Source of the DNA: Acidobacteriota bacterium
GTDB lineage: Bacteria > Acidobacteriota > Vicinamibacteria > Vicinamibacterales > UBA2999
Assembly (NCBI GenBank): GCA_947465645.1
Contig: CANIBQ010000099.1
Span: 1-17,602 of the forward strand
DNA length: 17,602 nt
Direction: 5' to 3'
A program made the translations under genes and the position numbers. The first letter of the stretch is position 1, and each line of letters starts with the position of its first letter. Below the pieces are notes generated by a model. The model was not told where the DNA came from, made no database searches, and worked only from the letters and a program-made list of their open reading frames with translations. Of the stretch, positions 1-8,240 are shown piece after piece.

Positions 1-751
1 CCGGCCATTCAGCGAAGCCGCCAAGGCCGTGCTGCGCCAGGTACAGCGCGTTGACGAGCGGGTTCCAGCGCAGCGCGTTTGTCTGGCGAAGGCCGCGCAT
101 GTAACGCGTTCCGTCCTTCGGGAACACCTGCCCAGTACGGTTGGCATCGAACCGCCAGACACCTCCCGAGTACTCCTGCTGCGCGCACGGATTCAGCCCC
201 ACCGCCTTCGGCTGCGGGGGGACGGGCTCGGCGCACGAGTTCGTGAAGCTGCCGACGTTGACGTAGAGCCCGCCGCGCTCGTCGAAGGTGAGCGCCTTGG
301 TCGCATGTGTGGTCTGCCGCGCGAAGCCGCCGACGACCGTTTCGACCGGGCCGGTCGGAAGCAGTTGACCGTCCTTCACCGGGTAGCGTACGACGGCCGT
401 GTCCTGCGACATGTAGAGATAGCCGTTGCGAAGGATCAACCCGGTCCCACCGGTGTCGCCGAATCGCTCCCGCACGTCGGCCCGGCCGTCGCCGTTGGTG
501 TCGCGCAGCGCCACCACCCCGCTCGGCTTGTCGACGGTCTTGAGCGCCACGTACACGTCGCCATTGGCCGCGACGGCAAGATGGCGGGCGCCTCCCGTCT
601 CGGCGGCGACCACGAGGGCGCAGAAACCGGCGGGGAGCGTGAGCCCGCCGTTGTCCGGATCGCACTGGACACCAACGCGGGTGGCCTGCGCCACCAGGAC
701 GATCGGCGCAGCGAGCGCCACCAGGAGGATTGCTGCAACACGCTGTTTCAT
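1..751 (-). CDS. Sorbosone/glucose dehydrogenase-like beta-propeller, 3' end missing
   Basis: The reading frame opens at an ATG at 751 and stays open to the window edge, so about 250 N-terminal residues are visible and the C-terminus is outside. Residues 1-22 form a hydrophobic signal peptide starting MKQRVAAILL and ending near VAQA, so the protein is exported. The body reads as propeller blades: repeated short strands such as GDVYVAL, YLYMSQD and GGLYVNVG, and an Asp-rich calcium-type loop DTNGDGRADV near residues 83-92. This is typical of the PQQ-dependent sorbosone/soluble glucose dehydrogenase family, which oxidises sugars or related alcohols in the periplasm. Substrate and PQQ use cannot be read from this half. 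No strong Shine-Dalgarno sequence precedes the ATG. It lies 105 bases downstream of the TonB-dependent receptor on the same strand and may be co-transcribed. Overlapping long frames on both strands are GC-rich shadows. Confidence 0.75.
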   Translation of the reverse strand, partial: MKQRVAAILLVALAAPIVLVAQATRVGVQCDPDNGGLTLPAGFCALVVAAETGGARHLAVAANGDVYVALKTVDKPSGVVALRDTNGDGRADVRERFGDTGGTGLILRNGYLYMSQDTAVVRYPVKDGQLLPTGPVETVVGGFARQTTHATKALTFDERGGLYVNVGSFTNSCAEPVPPQPKAVGLNPCAQQEYSGGVWRFDANRTGQVFPKDGTRYMRGLRQTNALRWNPLVNALYLAQHGLGGFAEWP

Positions 752-856
752 AGGGCCCGAGAATACCAGCATTGGCGTTTGACAGCGGCCAATCCTTGGT
801 CGGGGGATGTCCCAGACGAGGCCGTTGTTCGCGTGGCTCGGCAAAGTGACGAAGGA

Positions 857-3800
857 TTAGAAGCCGTACTTGATCGCAAACTGCATGATGCGCGGATCAC
901 CCGCCTGGGTGGTGATGCGACCGAACTGCCCGGAGCTGAGGTTGGTCGTCGGAATGCCCCAACTGAAGCTGTTGAGCAGATTGAAGGACTCGATTCGCAG
1001 CTCCAGGTTTTGCGTTCCGGGAAGTGAGATGAGCCGGCGCAGCCCCAGGTTGATCCCATTCCAGTAGCTCGGGCCCCGGATCCCGTTTCGCAGGCTGGAG
1101 CCAACCGTACCCGGCGCCGGCAACACGAAGGCCGCCCGGTTCAGGTAGTTTGCGAGCCGGCCTTGCGCATCCTCCTGCGGGTCGCCGTAAACATCATCCG
1201 ACACCTGATTCGCGCGCTGGTTGCTGATCCCGCTGAGCGCGGTGTCGACGCCGGTCACCACACTGAGCGGGGTTCCGGAGCGGGCGCTGAGGATCGCGGA
1301 CACTCCCCAACTCGAGGCGATCGTGCGCAGCACGGCGTTGCCGAACCGCGGCGTCTCGATGCCGAGATTGATATTGCCGATGTGCGTGCGATCCTGATCG
1401 CAGTATCCGCGGTCGTTATCGGGATTGCGCGGGTCGGTGTAGGTGGCACCGAACTGGGCCGAGGTACCCATCTCGAGTCCGAAGCAGCGAGAGAGCGTGT
1501 AGTTGCCGCTCAGGCTGAGTCCGCTCGCCGAGCGCCGCTGGACCGACAGCCGCAGGCCGCGATAGCTCTGATCGCCGTCGTTCGTGTACTCGTCGAGAAT
1601 ACCGATCAGCGCAGCGGATCTCGGGTTCTCATTCGCCAGCGAGAGCGCCCGCCGCTGCTGCAGGTTGCCGTTTGTCGAGCACACCGTGAAGGCGACCCCG
1701 TTGATCGTGCACGGACCCAGCCCGAGAAATACGCCGTAGTTCACGGCCTGGAATCCCCACAGTCGGTCGCTGTAGCGACCGAGGTAGCTCGCTGACGCCT
1801 GCCAGTTGGTTCCGAGCTGCTGCTCCACCGTGACGTTCCACGACTGGATGCGCGGCGCGTTGAGGCCAGGATCGATGGACGCGAACGTCCCGCCGGCCGG
1901 AAACACGGTGTCGGGTCCTGTAATGATCGGGTGCGGATCGCCGCCCGGCAGGTGCCCGTACGGGTTGTCGAATCCTCCCGGCGGGTCGGTCAGGCGGACC
2001 CGGTTTCCGAAGGGCGGCGCGGCCGCCGGATTCGACATGAATTCGCCGGTCGGGTAATCGAACGAGAGGCCGTACGACGATCGGATCGCGAGGCGGCCGT
2101 CGCCGTGGACGTCCCAGCCGATACCGACGCGGGGCGCCAGGTTCATCCACTTCGTTTCGAGCCCGGTCGCCCCCTTGGGAAAGCCGGGGTCGCCGGGATA
2201 GATCAGGCCGGCTGGCGCGCCTCGATATTGCGTGCTGAGGACGTTGCGCGCGAAATCGTCACGGTTGAACCGAGTGATCGCACCGCGCAGCAGATTCTGA
2301 CTGAAGAACGGCTCCCACCGCACGCCGCCGTTGAGCGTGATCCGCTGGCTCATGCGCCACGTGTCCTGGAGGTACGCCCCCAGGTAGCGCTGGTCGAACG
2401 TAATACCGGTCAATCCCGAATGGTCGAGCACGGCAACGCGGCCCACGAGGAAGTCGGCCATGCCGAGACCGGTGGCCTGGCCCGTGAAGGTCCACTGGCC
2501 TGACCCTCGGGCCCACGTCTGCTGGTCGACCTTCCAGTAGGCCACGCTGACGCCCACGCCGAGCTGGTGGCTCCCCTTGATGAGCGACAGGTCGTCGCTC
2601 AAGGTGTAGGTCTGATTGTTGGCAATTCCCTTGGCCGCCGTCGACGCGCCAATGTCGAATCCCCCCGTGACGTTGAGCGTCATCTGGTCAGGTACGTAGC
2701 TGTAGGCCCGGGCGCCCAGATCGGAGGGATCAAAAAAGGCGTTCTGGCGATCGACGTTGGTGTCGGTGTACGCAAATCGGATCGAATTGACGGCGTTGGT
2801 GCCGAACACCTGGGTATCCCCGAGCGTCAACGCCTGCTGCAGATTGTCGAGCGCCGGCTCTGTGGTCGTGAGCGGGTTGTTGGTCCTGGTAAACGCAGCC
2901 AGCGTGGCATCGCGGGTGACCATGTAGCGGCCGAAGATGGAGTGGTTGGCGCTCAGCTGGTAATCGACACGGCTCACGAACTGTCCCTCGGAGCGGTCGA
3001 GCGGAATCGAATACAGGGTTTCTCCGCACGGATCCGTCGTCTTCGGCAGCCGGCCGGCGAGGTTCAGCGCGGCCGGACTGAACGCCGTCGGGCTGACGCG
3101 GTTGCCCACGAAGGGCCCCCGCAGTGTCACGGCGGTGCCGGCCTGACAGGCGGCCGAGGCAAACGTGGTGAAGTCTCCGGCGAGCATCTGCGCTGTGGGA
3201 ACCCGTGCCAGTAGCGATGCGGGTTGCTGGGTCGTCTCGGTCTGCTGGTACGCGCCGAAGAAGAACAGCCGATCGCGCTTGATCGGTCCGCCGAAAGTGC
3301 CGCCGAACTGGTGCCGCGTGAGGCCGTCGTCCATCTGCTTGCCGCCGGGACCAATCGGGGCAAAGCGGCTGATGGCGTTGAACCGCGCGTCGCGATAGAA
3401 CTCAAAGGCGTTGCCGGAGAACCGGTTGGTGCCGGACTTGGTGACCACACTCACCGAGGCGCCGGATCGCACCCCATTCTCGGCGTTGGTGCCGCTGGTG
3501 GTCACGCGCAGCTCCTCCACCGCGTCAGGGAACGGGAGCGCCAGGCCGGCCGCATTCTGCGGGTCGTTGTGCAGGGCACCGTCCAGCAGATACGCCACGC
3601 CGAATGACAGGCCGCCGGCAACGGAGATGTTCACCCCACCCTGAAAGCTGCGGTTGTTGGGCCGTCCCATGTCGACGGCGGCACCCACCGCAAAAATCAG
3701 GTCGGTGACCTGGCGTCCCTGCAACGGCAGTTCGACGATGCGCTCCTGCTCGACAACCTCGCCGATGCCGGCGCTCTGGGTATCCACCAGCGGCGCGGCC

Positions 3801-4165
3801 GCCTCGACGGTCACGGTCTCGGCCAGTTCGCCCAAGCCAAGGGTGACGTTAATCGCCGGCGTGGCCGCGACCTGCAGCACGATCCCGGTCTGGACATAGG
3901 TCCGAAAGCCGGCGAGCATCACCTCCAGCCGGTACGGTCCAATCGGCAGGTTCGGCAGGACGTATGTCCCGCTCGTGTCGGTCACGGTCGACCGCGTGAA
4001 ACCCGTGTCCGTCTGGACGACGGTCATGGAGACGCCTGGGAGCACGCCGCCGCTCTCGTCGGTCACCCGGCCGCTCAGTTGCGCGGTCGCCTGTCCGTAG
4101 GCGATTGCGCTCGTCAGGAACATCGTGACGACGCCAATCGAGCAATCTCGCAGAACACGCCTCAT
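857..4165 (-). CDS. TonB-dependent receptor, Oar-like, with carboxypeptidase-regulatory-like N-terminal domain
   Basis: A predicted outer-membrane protein of 1102 residues. Order: signal peptide about residues 1-24; a carboxypeptidase-regulatory-like (transthyretin-type) domain about 28-108, with the usual GRVTDESGG start and SGTYVLPNLPIGPY turn; a plug domain about 120-230 (VEQERIVELPLQGRQVTDLI, later a DGALHNDPQN segment); then a long beta-barrel with many aromatic-ended strands. It ends in FAIKYGF, a terminal Phe typical of outer-membrane barrels. This is the layout of the Oar-like receptors abundant in Acidobacteriota, thought to import large or polymeric ligands using TonB energy. The ligand is unknown. 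I chose the ATG at 4165 because GGGAGA lies just upstream and it gives a clean signal peptide. The upstream ATG at 4204 would add 13 unlikely residues. The next gene downstream is the sorbosone-dehydrogenase-like propeller. Confidence 0.93.
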   Translation of the reverse strand: MRRVLRDCSIGVVTMFLTSAIAYGQATAQLSGRVTDESGGVLPGVSMTVVQTDTGFTRSTVTDTSGTYVLPNLPIGPYRLEVMLAGFRTYVQTGIVLQVAATPAINVTLGLGELAETVTVEAAAPLVDTQSAGIGEVVEQERIVELPLQGRQVTDLIFAVGAAVDMGRPNNRSFQGGVNISVAGGLSFGVAYLLDGALHNDPQNAAGLALPFPDAVEELRVTTSGTNAENGVRSGASVSVVTKSGTNRFSGNAFEFYRDARFNAISRFAPIGPGGKQMDDGLTRHQFGGTFGGPIKRDRLFFFGAYQQTETTQQPASLLARVPTAQMLAGDFTTFASAACQAGTAVTLRGPFVGNRVSPTAFSPAALNLAGRLPKTTDPCGETLYSIPLDRSEGQFVSRVDYQLSANHSIFGRYMVTRDATLAAFTRTNNPLTTTEPALDNLQQALTLGDTQVFGTNAVNSIRFAYTDTNVDRQNAFFDPSDLGARAYSYVPDQMTLNVTGGFDIGASTAAKGIANNQTYTLSDDLSLIKGSHQLGVGVSVAYWKVDQQTWARGSGQWTFTGQATGLGMADFLVGRVAVLDHSGLTGITFDQRYLGAYLQDTWRMSQRITLNGGVRWEPFFSQNLLRGAITRFNRDDFARNVLSTQYRGAPAGLIYPGDPGFPKGATGLETKWMNLAPRVGIGWDVHGDGRLAIRSSYGLSFDYPTGEFMSNPAAAPPFGNRVRLTDPPGGFDNPYGHLPGGDPHPIITGPDTVFPAGGTFASIDPGLNAPRIQSWNVTVEQQLGTNWQASASYLGRYSDRLWGFQAVNYGVFLGLGPCTINGVAFTVCSTNGNLQQRRALSLANENPRSAALIGILDEYTNDGDQSYRGLRLSVQRRSASGLSLSGNYTLSRCFGLEMGTSAQFGATYTDPRNPDNDRGYCDQDRTHIGNINLGIETPRFGNAVLRTIASSWGVSAILSARSGTPLSVVTGVDTALSGISNQRANQVSDDVYGDPQEDAQGRLANYLNRAAFVLPAPGTVGSSLRNGIRGPSYWNGINLGLRRLISLPGTQNLELRIESFNLLNSFSWGIPTTNLSSGQFGRITTQAGDPRIMQFAIKYGF

Positions 4166-4391
4166 GGCATTCTCCCGCGTTGGTTGACAGCCTCCGCCTC
4201 GCAAGGGCCGGTCGGCCGCGCCGAAGGCGCACCGGGCCGGTGGCTCGGCATCTTACCCCCAATCCCCTGCCCCCTTTTCGCGGTGCGAGGGCGATTCACA
4301 TCAGACCGCCGCCCTTCCCCATACCCGGCGAGTCACGCCGAGCAGCCGTTCCAGCTTGGCCCACCGATCCCGCCACGGAGGATTCATGCGC
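4166..4391. other. Intergenic region upstream of the TonB receptor
   Basis: This 226-base stretch separates the dioxygenase stop from the receptor start, both on the minus strand. It presumably holds the receptor promoter and 5' leader. I see a TAAGAT hexamer on the minus strand near 4250 that could serve as a -10 box but no convincing -35 partner, so no promoter is called. The only coding possibility is the 28-codon frame listed separately. No repeat or strong terminator was seen. Confidence 0.4.
4301..4387 (-). CDS. Possible 28-residue small protein downstream of the dioxygenase
   Basis: An ATG four bases after the dioxygenase TGA opens a 28-codon frame beginning MNPPWRDRWAKLERLLGV and ending in TGA. 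The sequence AAAAGGTGA, which overlaps the end of the dioxygenase gene, could act as its ribosome binding site, so translational coupling is possible. The product would be basic and amphipathic, rich in Arg and Trp, with no recognised domain or signal peptide. It could equally be a chance frame in GC-rich leader DNA. Function unknown. Confidence 0.25.
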   Translation of the reverse strand: MNPPWRDRWAKLERLLGVTRRVWGRAAV

Positions 4392-5372
4392 TCACCTTTT
4401 CCGTGGACCCTCGTACTGCTCGATGGGCGGGGTGCCGTGCGTGTGGAAGCTCTCGATCGTCTTCAGCCCCCAGGCCTGCCCCTTCTTCCGTTCCGCCTCG
4501 GTCCAGACGACCGGCTGCCAGTCAGGCGCCAGCACCAGCCGCGCGCCGGCGTTGGCCACCTCCACGCGATTGCCGCCGGGCTCATATATATAGAGAAAGA
4601 ACGTCTGCTGAATCGCGTGCTTGTGCGGGCCGGTCTCGATGTGCACGCCGGCTTCGAGGAAGATGTCGGCGGCGCGCAGGACTTCTTCCCGCGAATCGAC
4701 GGCGTAGGTCACATGGTGAAAGCGACCAGATGCGCCGTAGTGATCCAGCGTGAACGCCAGGTCGTAGCTCTTGTTGTTGGACGTCACCCAGGCGCCCGCC
4801 TCCACGCCGCTGTCGAGCACGATCATCTCCGTCGTCCTGAGACCGACGACCTCTTCCATGAAGCGGCGCAGCGCCGCCACGTCCGACGTGAGCAGATTCA
4901 TGTGATCGAGCCGGCGCACGTTGGCGCCGCGCGCCGGAAACCGCTGCGCCTGGTTCTTCAGCGCGGGCTTCAGCTCCGGCGGCGGCTGATACCATTCGGT
5001 CTCGTAATAGATCTCGAGGTTGTGACCGTCGGGCGTGGTGAAGGCATAGGCGCGGCCGTGGCCAAGGTCGCCGTCGTGCCAGCCCTTTCCCAGTCCGGAG
5101 GCGTCGATCACGCGCACGCGCCGGTCGAGCGCCTCTGGACTGCTGGCACGGTACGCGAAGTGGCCCATGCCGGCGACCTTCGATTCCGTCAGCTTGAGCG
5201 TATGGTGCTCGTAATCGTCCCAGCCGCGCAGGTAGACGGAGTTGCCGCGCCGCCCGGCCTCGGTCATGCCGAGCAGGTCCACGAAGAAGCGGAGGCTGTC
5301 GTCGGGTCTTGGCGTCAGCAGCTCGACATGGGCAAGATGCGCGAGATCGAAAGATCGTATGGTCGATTGCAC
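4392..5372 (-). CDS. Two-domain type I extradiol dioxygenase (VOC family, catechol 2,3-dioxygenase-like)
   Basis: 326 residues from the GTG at 5372, chosen because AGGTAGG sits just upstream; an in-frame ATG at 5426 would add 18 residues without a clear ribosome site. There are two VOC modules: residues about 10-125 (AHVELLTP ... GHNLEIYY) and about 153-275. The second carries the iron site expected from XylE-type enzymes: His157 (LDHMNLL), His220 (RFHHVTY) and Glu271 (PGGNRVEVANAG). His252 (GPHKHA) and Tyr261 match second-sphere residues His246 and Tyr255 of XylE. The position of XylE His199 in the HDxAF motif appears to be Tyr203 here (SYDLAF). The expected reaction is meta-cleavage of a catecholic ring in the cytoplasm using Fe(II) and O2; the substrate is not determined. 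It is transcribed away from ligJ and a probable aromatic acid transporter, which supports a role in aromatic catabolism. Confidence 0.85.
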   Translation of the reverse strand: MQSTIRSFDLAHLAHVELLTPRPDDSLRFFVDLLGMTEAGRRGNSVYLRGWDDYEHHTLKLTESKVAGMGHFAYRASSPEALDRRVRVIDASGLGKGWHDGDLGHGRAYAFTTPDGHNLEIYYETEWYQPPPELKPALKNQAQRFPARGANVRRLDHMNLLTSDVAALRRFMEEVVGLRTTEMIVLDSGVEAGAWVTSNNKSYDLAFTLDHYGASGRFHHVTYAVDSREEVLRAADIFLEAGVHIETGPHKHAIQQTFFLYIYEPGGNRVEVANAGARLVLAPDWQPVVWTEAERKKGQAWGLKTIESFHTHGTPPIEQYEGPRKR

Positions 5373-5450
5373 CGGACCTACCTGTGAGCGCGAAGCATAG
5401 CGTAGAATCCGCCGAGGGCGAATCATCTATCGGCGCGTCTCTTCCAACTA

Positions 5451-5481
5451 CTGCCGGCCGCTCCGTTGTCGCGGCCAGCAG
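5451..5481. promoter_or_regulatory. Dyad-symmetric element in the dioxygenase-ligJ divergent region
   Basis: Two 11-base arms, CTGCCGGCCGC and GCGGCCAGCAG, are inverted repeats with one mismatch, separated by 9 bases. They lie between the divergent starts at 5372 and 5540. The position suits an operator for a regulator controlling both directions. It could also be a hairpin in the ligJ leader, since no T-run follows. A weaker dyad, GACT with AGTC 11 bases apart, lies nearer ligJ at about 5506-5524. No regulator gene is visible in the window. Confidence 0.35.
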
Positions 5482-5539
5482 ATCGCGCTCGGAGGCTTGT
5501 TGTGACTAGTACTCAATCAGTCCGAACGGTCCACTCGTA

Positions 5540-6565
5540 ATGCTTATTGACTGTCACGGGCACTACACCACCGCACCAAAGGCGCTGCTCGCCTGGCGCG
5601 AGGCGCAGATCGCGGCGTTGACCGACACGTCGCGGCCGCGCGCGAAGGGCACGATCCACATCACCGACGACGAGATCAGGGGGAGCCTCGAGGGAGCGCA
5701 GCTCCAGCTCCAGCGCCAGCGCGGAACGGATGTGACCATCTTCTCGCCGCGTGCCGCGGGGATGGCCCACCATATCGGCGACGCCGAGGCCAGCCTGCAC
5801 TGGTCGGAGCACTGCAACGACCTGATCCACCGCGTCTGCACGCTGTATCCCGGCAACTTCGTCGGCGTCTGCCAGCTTCCGCAGTCGCCGGGCGTGCCTC
5901 CGGAGAACTGCATCGGCGAGCTCGAGCGATGCGTCAACGAGCTTGGCTTCGTGGGCTGCAATCTGAACCCAGATCCATCGGGCGGATACTGGACCGCGCC
6001 GCCGCTCACCGACCGCTCCTGGTATCCGCTCTACGAAAAGATGGTGGAGCTGGACGTGCCGGCGATGGTGCACGTCAGCTCGTCGTGCAACCCCGCGTTC
6101 CACGCGACCGGCGCCCACTACCTCAACGCCGATACCACGGCGTTCATGCAGTTCCTGACGTCCGACCTGTTCCGGGATTTTCCGACGCTGCGCTTCGTCA
6201 TTCCGCACGGCGGCGGCGCGGTGCCCTACCATTGGGGCCGCTACCGGGGGCTCGCGCAGGATCTGAAGCGGCCGCCGCTGGCGGAGATGATTCGCGACCA
6301 TGTGTTCTTCGACACGTGCGTCTATCACCTGGCGGGCATCGAGCTGCTGGTGAAGGTCATCCCCGCGGACAACATCCTGTTCGGCTCGGAGATGGTCGGG
6401 GCCGTCCGCGGGATCGACCCGGAGACGGGCCAGTACTTCGACGACACGAAGCGGTACATCGATCAGATCGACTCGCTGAGCGACGCCGACAAGCAGAAGA
6501 TCTTCGAAGGCAACGCGCGGCGGGTCTATCCGCGCATCAATCGCCTGCTCGCCGCCACCAGCTGA
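5540..6565 (+). CDS. ligJ: 4-oxalomesaconate hydratase (amidohydrolase superfamily)
   Basis: 341 residues, the usual length of LigJ. It hydrates 4-oxalomesaconate (enol form) to 4-carboxy-4-hydroxy-2-oxoadipate, a cytoplasmic step of the protocatechuate 4,5-cleavage and gallate pathways. From memory of Sphingobium LigJ, long stretches agree: IDCHGHYTTAPKAL at the start, LPQSPGV, NLNPDPSGG, FHATGAHYLNADTTAFMQ, VIPHGGGAVPYHWGR, FFDTCVYH, GAVRGIDP and GNARRVYPR. The zinc ligands known for LigJ are present at the same numbers: His6, His8, His178 and Glu284, with His223 in IPHGGG. No strong Shine-Dalgarno sequence is visible before the ATG, but homology begins at residue 2, so the start is secure. 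Thirteen bases separate its stop from the transporter gene, so the two form an operon. The pathway's other steps (LigC, LigI, LigK equivalents) are not in the window. Confidence 0.93.
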   Translation: MLIDCHGHYTTAPKALLAWREAQIAALTDTSRPRAKGTIHITDDEIRGSLEGAQLQLQRQRGTDVTIFSPRAAGMAHHIGDAEASLHWSEHCNDLIHRVCTLYPGNFVGVCQLPQSPGVPPENCIGELERCVNELGFVGCNLNPDPSGGYWTAPPLTDRSWYPLYEKMVELDVPAMVHVSSSCNPAFHATGAHYLNADTTAFMQFLTSDLFRDFPTLRFVIPHGGGAVPYHWGRYRGLAQDLKRPPLAEMIRDHVFFDTCVYHLAGIELLVKVIPADNILFGSEMVGAVRGIDPETGQYFDDTKRYIDQIDSLSDADKQKIFEGNARRVYPRINRLLAATS

Positions 6566-6578
6566 TGAAGGGACGGTC

Positions 6579-7946
6579 ATGAGGGACACCACCACGGACG
6601 TCGGCGCCCTTCTCGACGAGGGCCGCTGGACCGGCTACCAGAAGCTCCTCGTGGCCGCTACCGCCCTGACGATCATCTTCGACGGCCTCGACAACCAGTT
6701 GCTCGGCGCCGCCATTCCCGCGATGATGCGCGAGTGGTCGCTGGGCCGTCCGGCGTTTGCCACGGTTCTGGCCGCCGCCCTGTTCGGGATGATGATCGGG
6801 GGGTTCATCGGCGGCTACCTCGGCGATCGGATCGGCCGCCGCAAGGCGCTGCTCGGCAGCGTGATCTCTTTCGGCGCGTTGACCGTCCTCATGTCGTTTG
6901 CCAACGACGTCACCACGCTGACGGTGCTGCGCTTCTTCGCCGGCCTCGGGCTCGGTGGCGCGATGCCGAACGCGGCGGCGCTCGCATCGGAGTACGTGCC
7001 GCGGCGCCGGCGGGCGTTCGCCGTCACGCTGACGATCGTCTGCATTCCGCTCGGCGGCACGCTGGCCGGCTTCACGGGAGCCCTGATTCTGCCCGCGTAC
7101 GGCTGGCGCGCGCTCTTCCTCGTCGGCGGCATCCTCCCGCTCGTCCTGGCGGTCCTCTTGTGGAAGGTGCTTCCAGAGTCGCCGCGGTATCTTGCGCGCG
7201 ATCGGGCACGATGGCCCGAGCTGGCGGCGCTCTTGAAACGCCTCGGCCATGAGGTGCCCGCGGACGCGGCATTCGTCGATTCGCACGAACGGGTGGTCGC
7301 CCGGCCCTCGGTCGGGTCACTCTTCGCACCTGAACTTCGGCGCGATACGCTGGCGCTGTCCGCGGCATTCTTCTTCTGTCTTCTGTCCGTCTATACCGGC
7401 ACCAACTGGGTGCCGTCGCTTCTCGCGAGCGCCGGATTCGACGTCGCCATCGCGAACTACGGGCTCATGGCCTTCAACCTCGGCGGCGTCGTCGGCGCCA
7501 TCCTCGGCGCGATCGTCTTCGCCCGCCTGGGTTCGCGCATCACGATGCTGGGGATGACCGCCGGGGCGATCGGCGGATGCCTGCTGCTGGCCAGCGCCCC
7601 CATCGGCCAGCAGTCGACCTTCGCGGTGCTCGCCATGCTCGCGTGGACCGGCGGACTCATCAACGCCGTGCAGACGACGATGTACGCGCTGGCCACGCAT
7701 GTGTATCCGGCGGGTATTCGCGCGACCGGCGTCGGCACGGCGGTCGCCGTCGGCCGGGTCGGCGGCGTCGCGTCGTCGTATGCCGGTGCCTATGCGCTGG
7801 AATACGGGCCTTCGCAGATGTTCGCGTTCATCGGGGGAACGCTCGCGGTGGTGTTCGCGGCGCTCGCCTCTGTGCGGCACCACATCCCTCGGCACCGGAT
7901 CGCAGGCGTTGCTCCGTCGTTGGCGGCCGAACCGGCAAACCGTTGA
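6579..7946 (+). CDS. MFS transporter, aromatic acid:H+ symporter type
   Basis: 455 residues with about 12 membrane helices. Transmembrane helix 1 carries the DGLDNQLLG version of the DGxDxxxxG signature of the aromatic acid:H+ symporter family (PcaK, BenK). The loop between helices 2 and 3 carries GGYLGDRIGRRK, the classic MFS motif A, and helix 4 starts near RFFAGLGLGGAMPNAAAL. The role is proton-driven uptake of an aromatic acid across the inner membrane. AAGGGA lies 7 bases before the ATG, a good ribosome site. It follows ligJ by 13 bases and is likely its operon partner, so the cargo is probably a precursor funnelled to a catechol acid. The exact substrate (for example 4-hydroxybenzoate, protocatechuate or gallate) cannot be read from the sequence. 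Confidence 0.88.
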   Translation: MRDTTTDVGALLDEGRWTGYQKLLVAATALTIIFDGLDNQLLGAAIPAMMREWSLGRPAFATVLAAALFGMMIGGFIGGYLGDRIGRRKALLGSVISFGALTVLMSFANDVTTLTVLRFFAGLGLGGAMPNAAALASEYVPRRRRAFAVTLTIVCIPLGGTLAGFTGALILPAYGWRALFLVGGILPLVLAVLLWKVLPESPRYLARDRARWPELAALLKRLGHEVPADAAFVDSHERVVARPSVGSLFAPELRRDTLALSAAFFFCLLSVYTGTNWVPSLLASAGFDVAIANYGLMAFNLGGVVGAILGAIVFARLGSRITMLGMTAGAIGGCLLLASAPIGQQSTFAVLAMLAWTGGLINAVQTTMYALATHVYPAGIRATGVGTAVAVGRVGGVASSYAGAYALEYGPSQMFAFIGGTLAVVFAALASVRHHIPRHRIAGVAPSLAAEPANR

Positions 7947-8240
7947 TGCAAGGGCCGCGCATCTCGGGCTGAAATCGCATTTCGGGCCGGAGGGGCCAGC
8001 AGCGACCCCGAGGTACTCGACGTCCTCGCGGCGGATACGCGGCACGGCTGAGCTGCTTGGGCGACGTGTTATTGTCAGATCACCGCCGCGGTCATGTTGA
8101 CGAGCGGCGCCAAAAAAGGCTTCTAGCGACCACGCTTCCTGAATGACTGGGAGCACCACGAAAACGGTCGCGGCCGGGAGGTGCATGAATGGCAAATAGC
8201 ACCGGAGGCAGTCGTTAGACTGTTTCCATCGCTCTACGGG
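7947..8240. other. Gene-poor spacer after the transporter operon
   Basis: About 290 bases with no convincing gene. A hairpin at 7966-7988 (arms GGGCTGAAAT and ATTTCGGGCC, 3-base loop, one mismatch and one G-U pair) lies just past the transporter stop; it lacks a T-run and may help end that transcript. TTGACG at about 8098 resembles a -35 box but has no good -10 partner. The right part holds the short SD-led frame listed separately, then the terminator. A minus-strand frame crossing this stretch is continuous with an antisense shadow of the transporter and is not credible as a gene. Confidence 0.5.
8189..8218 (+). CDS. Possible 9-residue leader peptide or gene remnant
   Basis: GGGAGG is followed after 7 bases by an ATG and a nine-codon frame reading MANSTGGSR, then TAG. 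The strong intrinsic terminator at 8241 begins 22 bases after the stop. A well-spaced ribosome site, a very short frame and an immediate terminator resemble an attenuator leader, or the stump of a lost gene. The peptide has no run of one amino acid that would name a regulating substrate. Confidence 0.25.
   Translation: MANSTGGSR

Noticed and set aside
29..1027. A 332-codon plus-strand frame over the propeller and receptor ends
   Set aside because: It is antisense to two recognisable genes and has no domain, signal peptide or ribosome site.
5513..6595. A 360-codon frame antisense to ligJ
   Set aside because: LigJ is unmistakable on the plus strand with all zinc ligands. The antisense frame has low-complexity Arg/Val/Asp composition.
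7966..7988. A second terminator just after the symporter
   Set aside because: The hairpin is real but has no T-run after it, so I described it in the spacer entry rather than calling a terminator.
7317..8195. A 292-codon minus-strand frame reaching into the gene-poor spacer
   Set aside because: Most of it is antisense to the symporter. The unique N-terminal part shows no recognisable family and no strong ribosome site.
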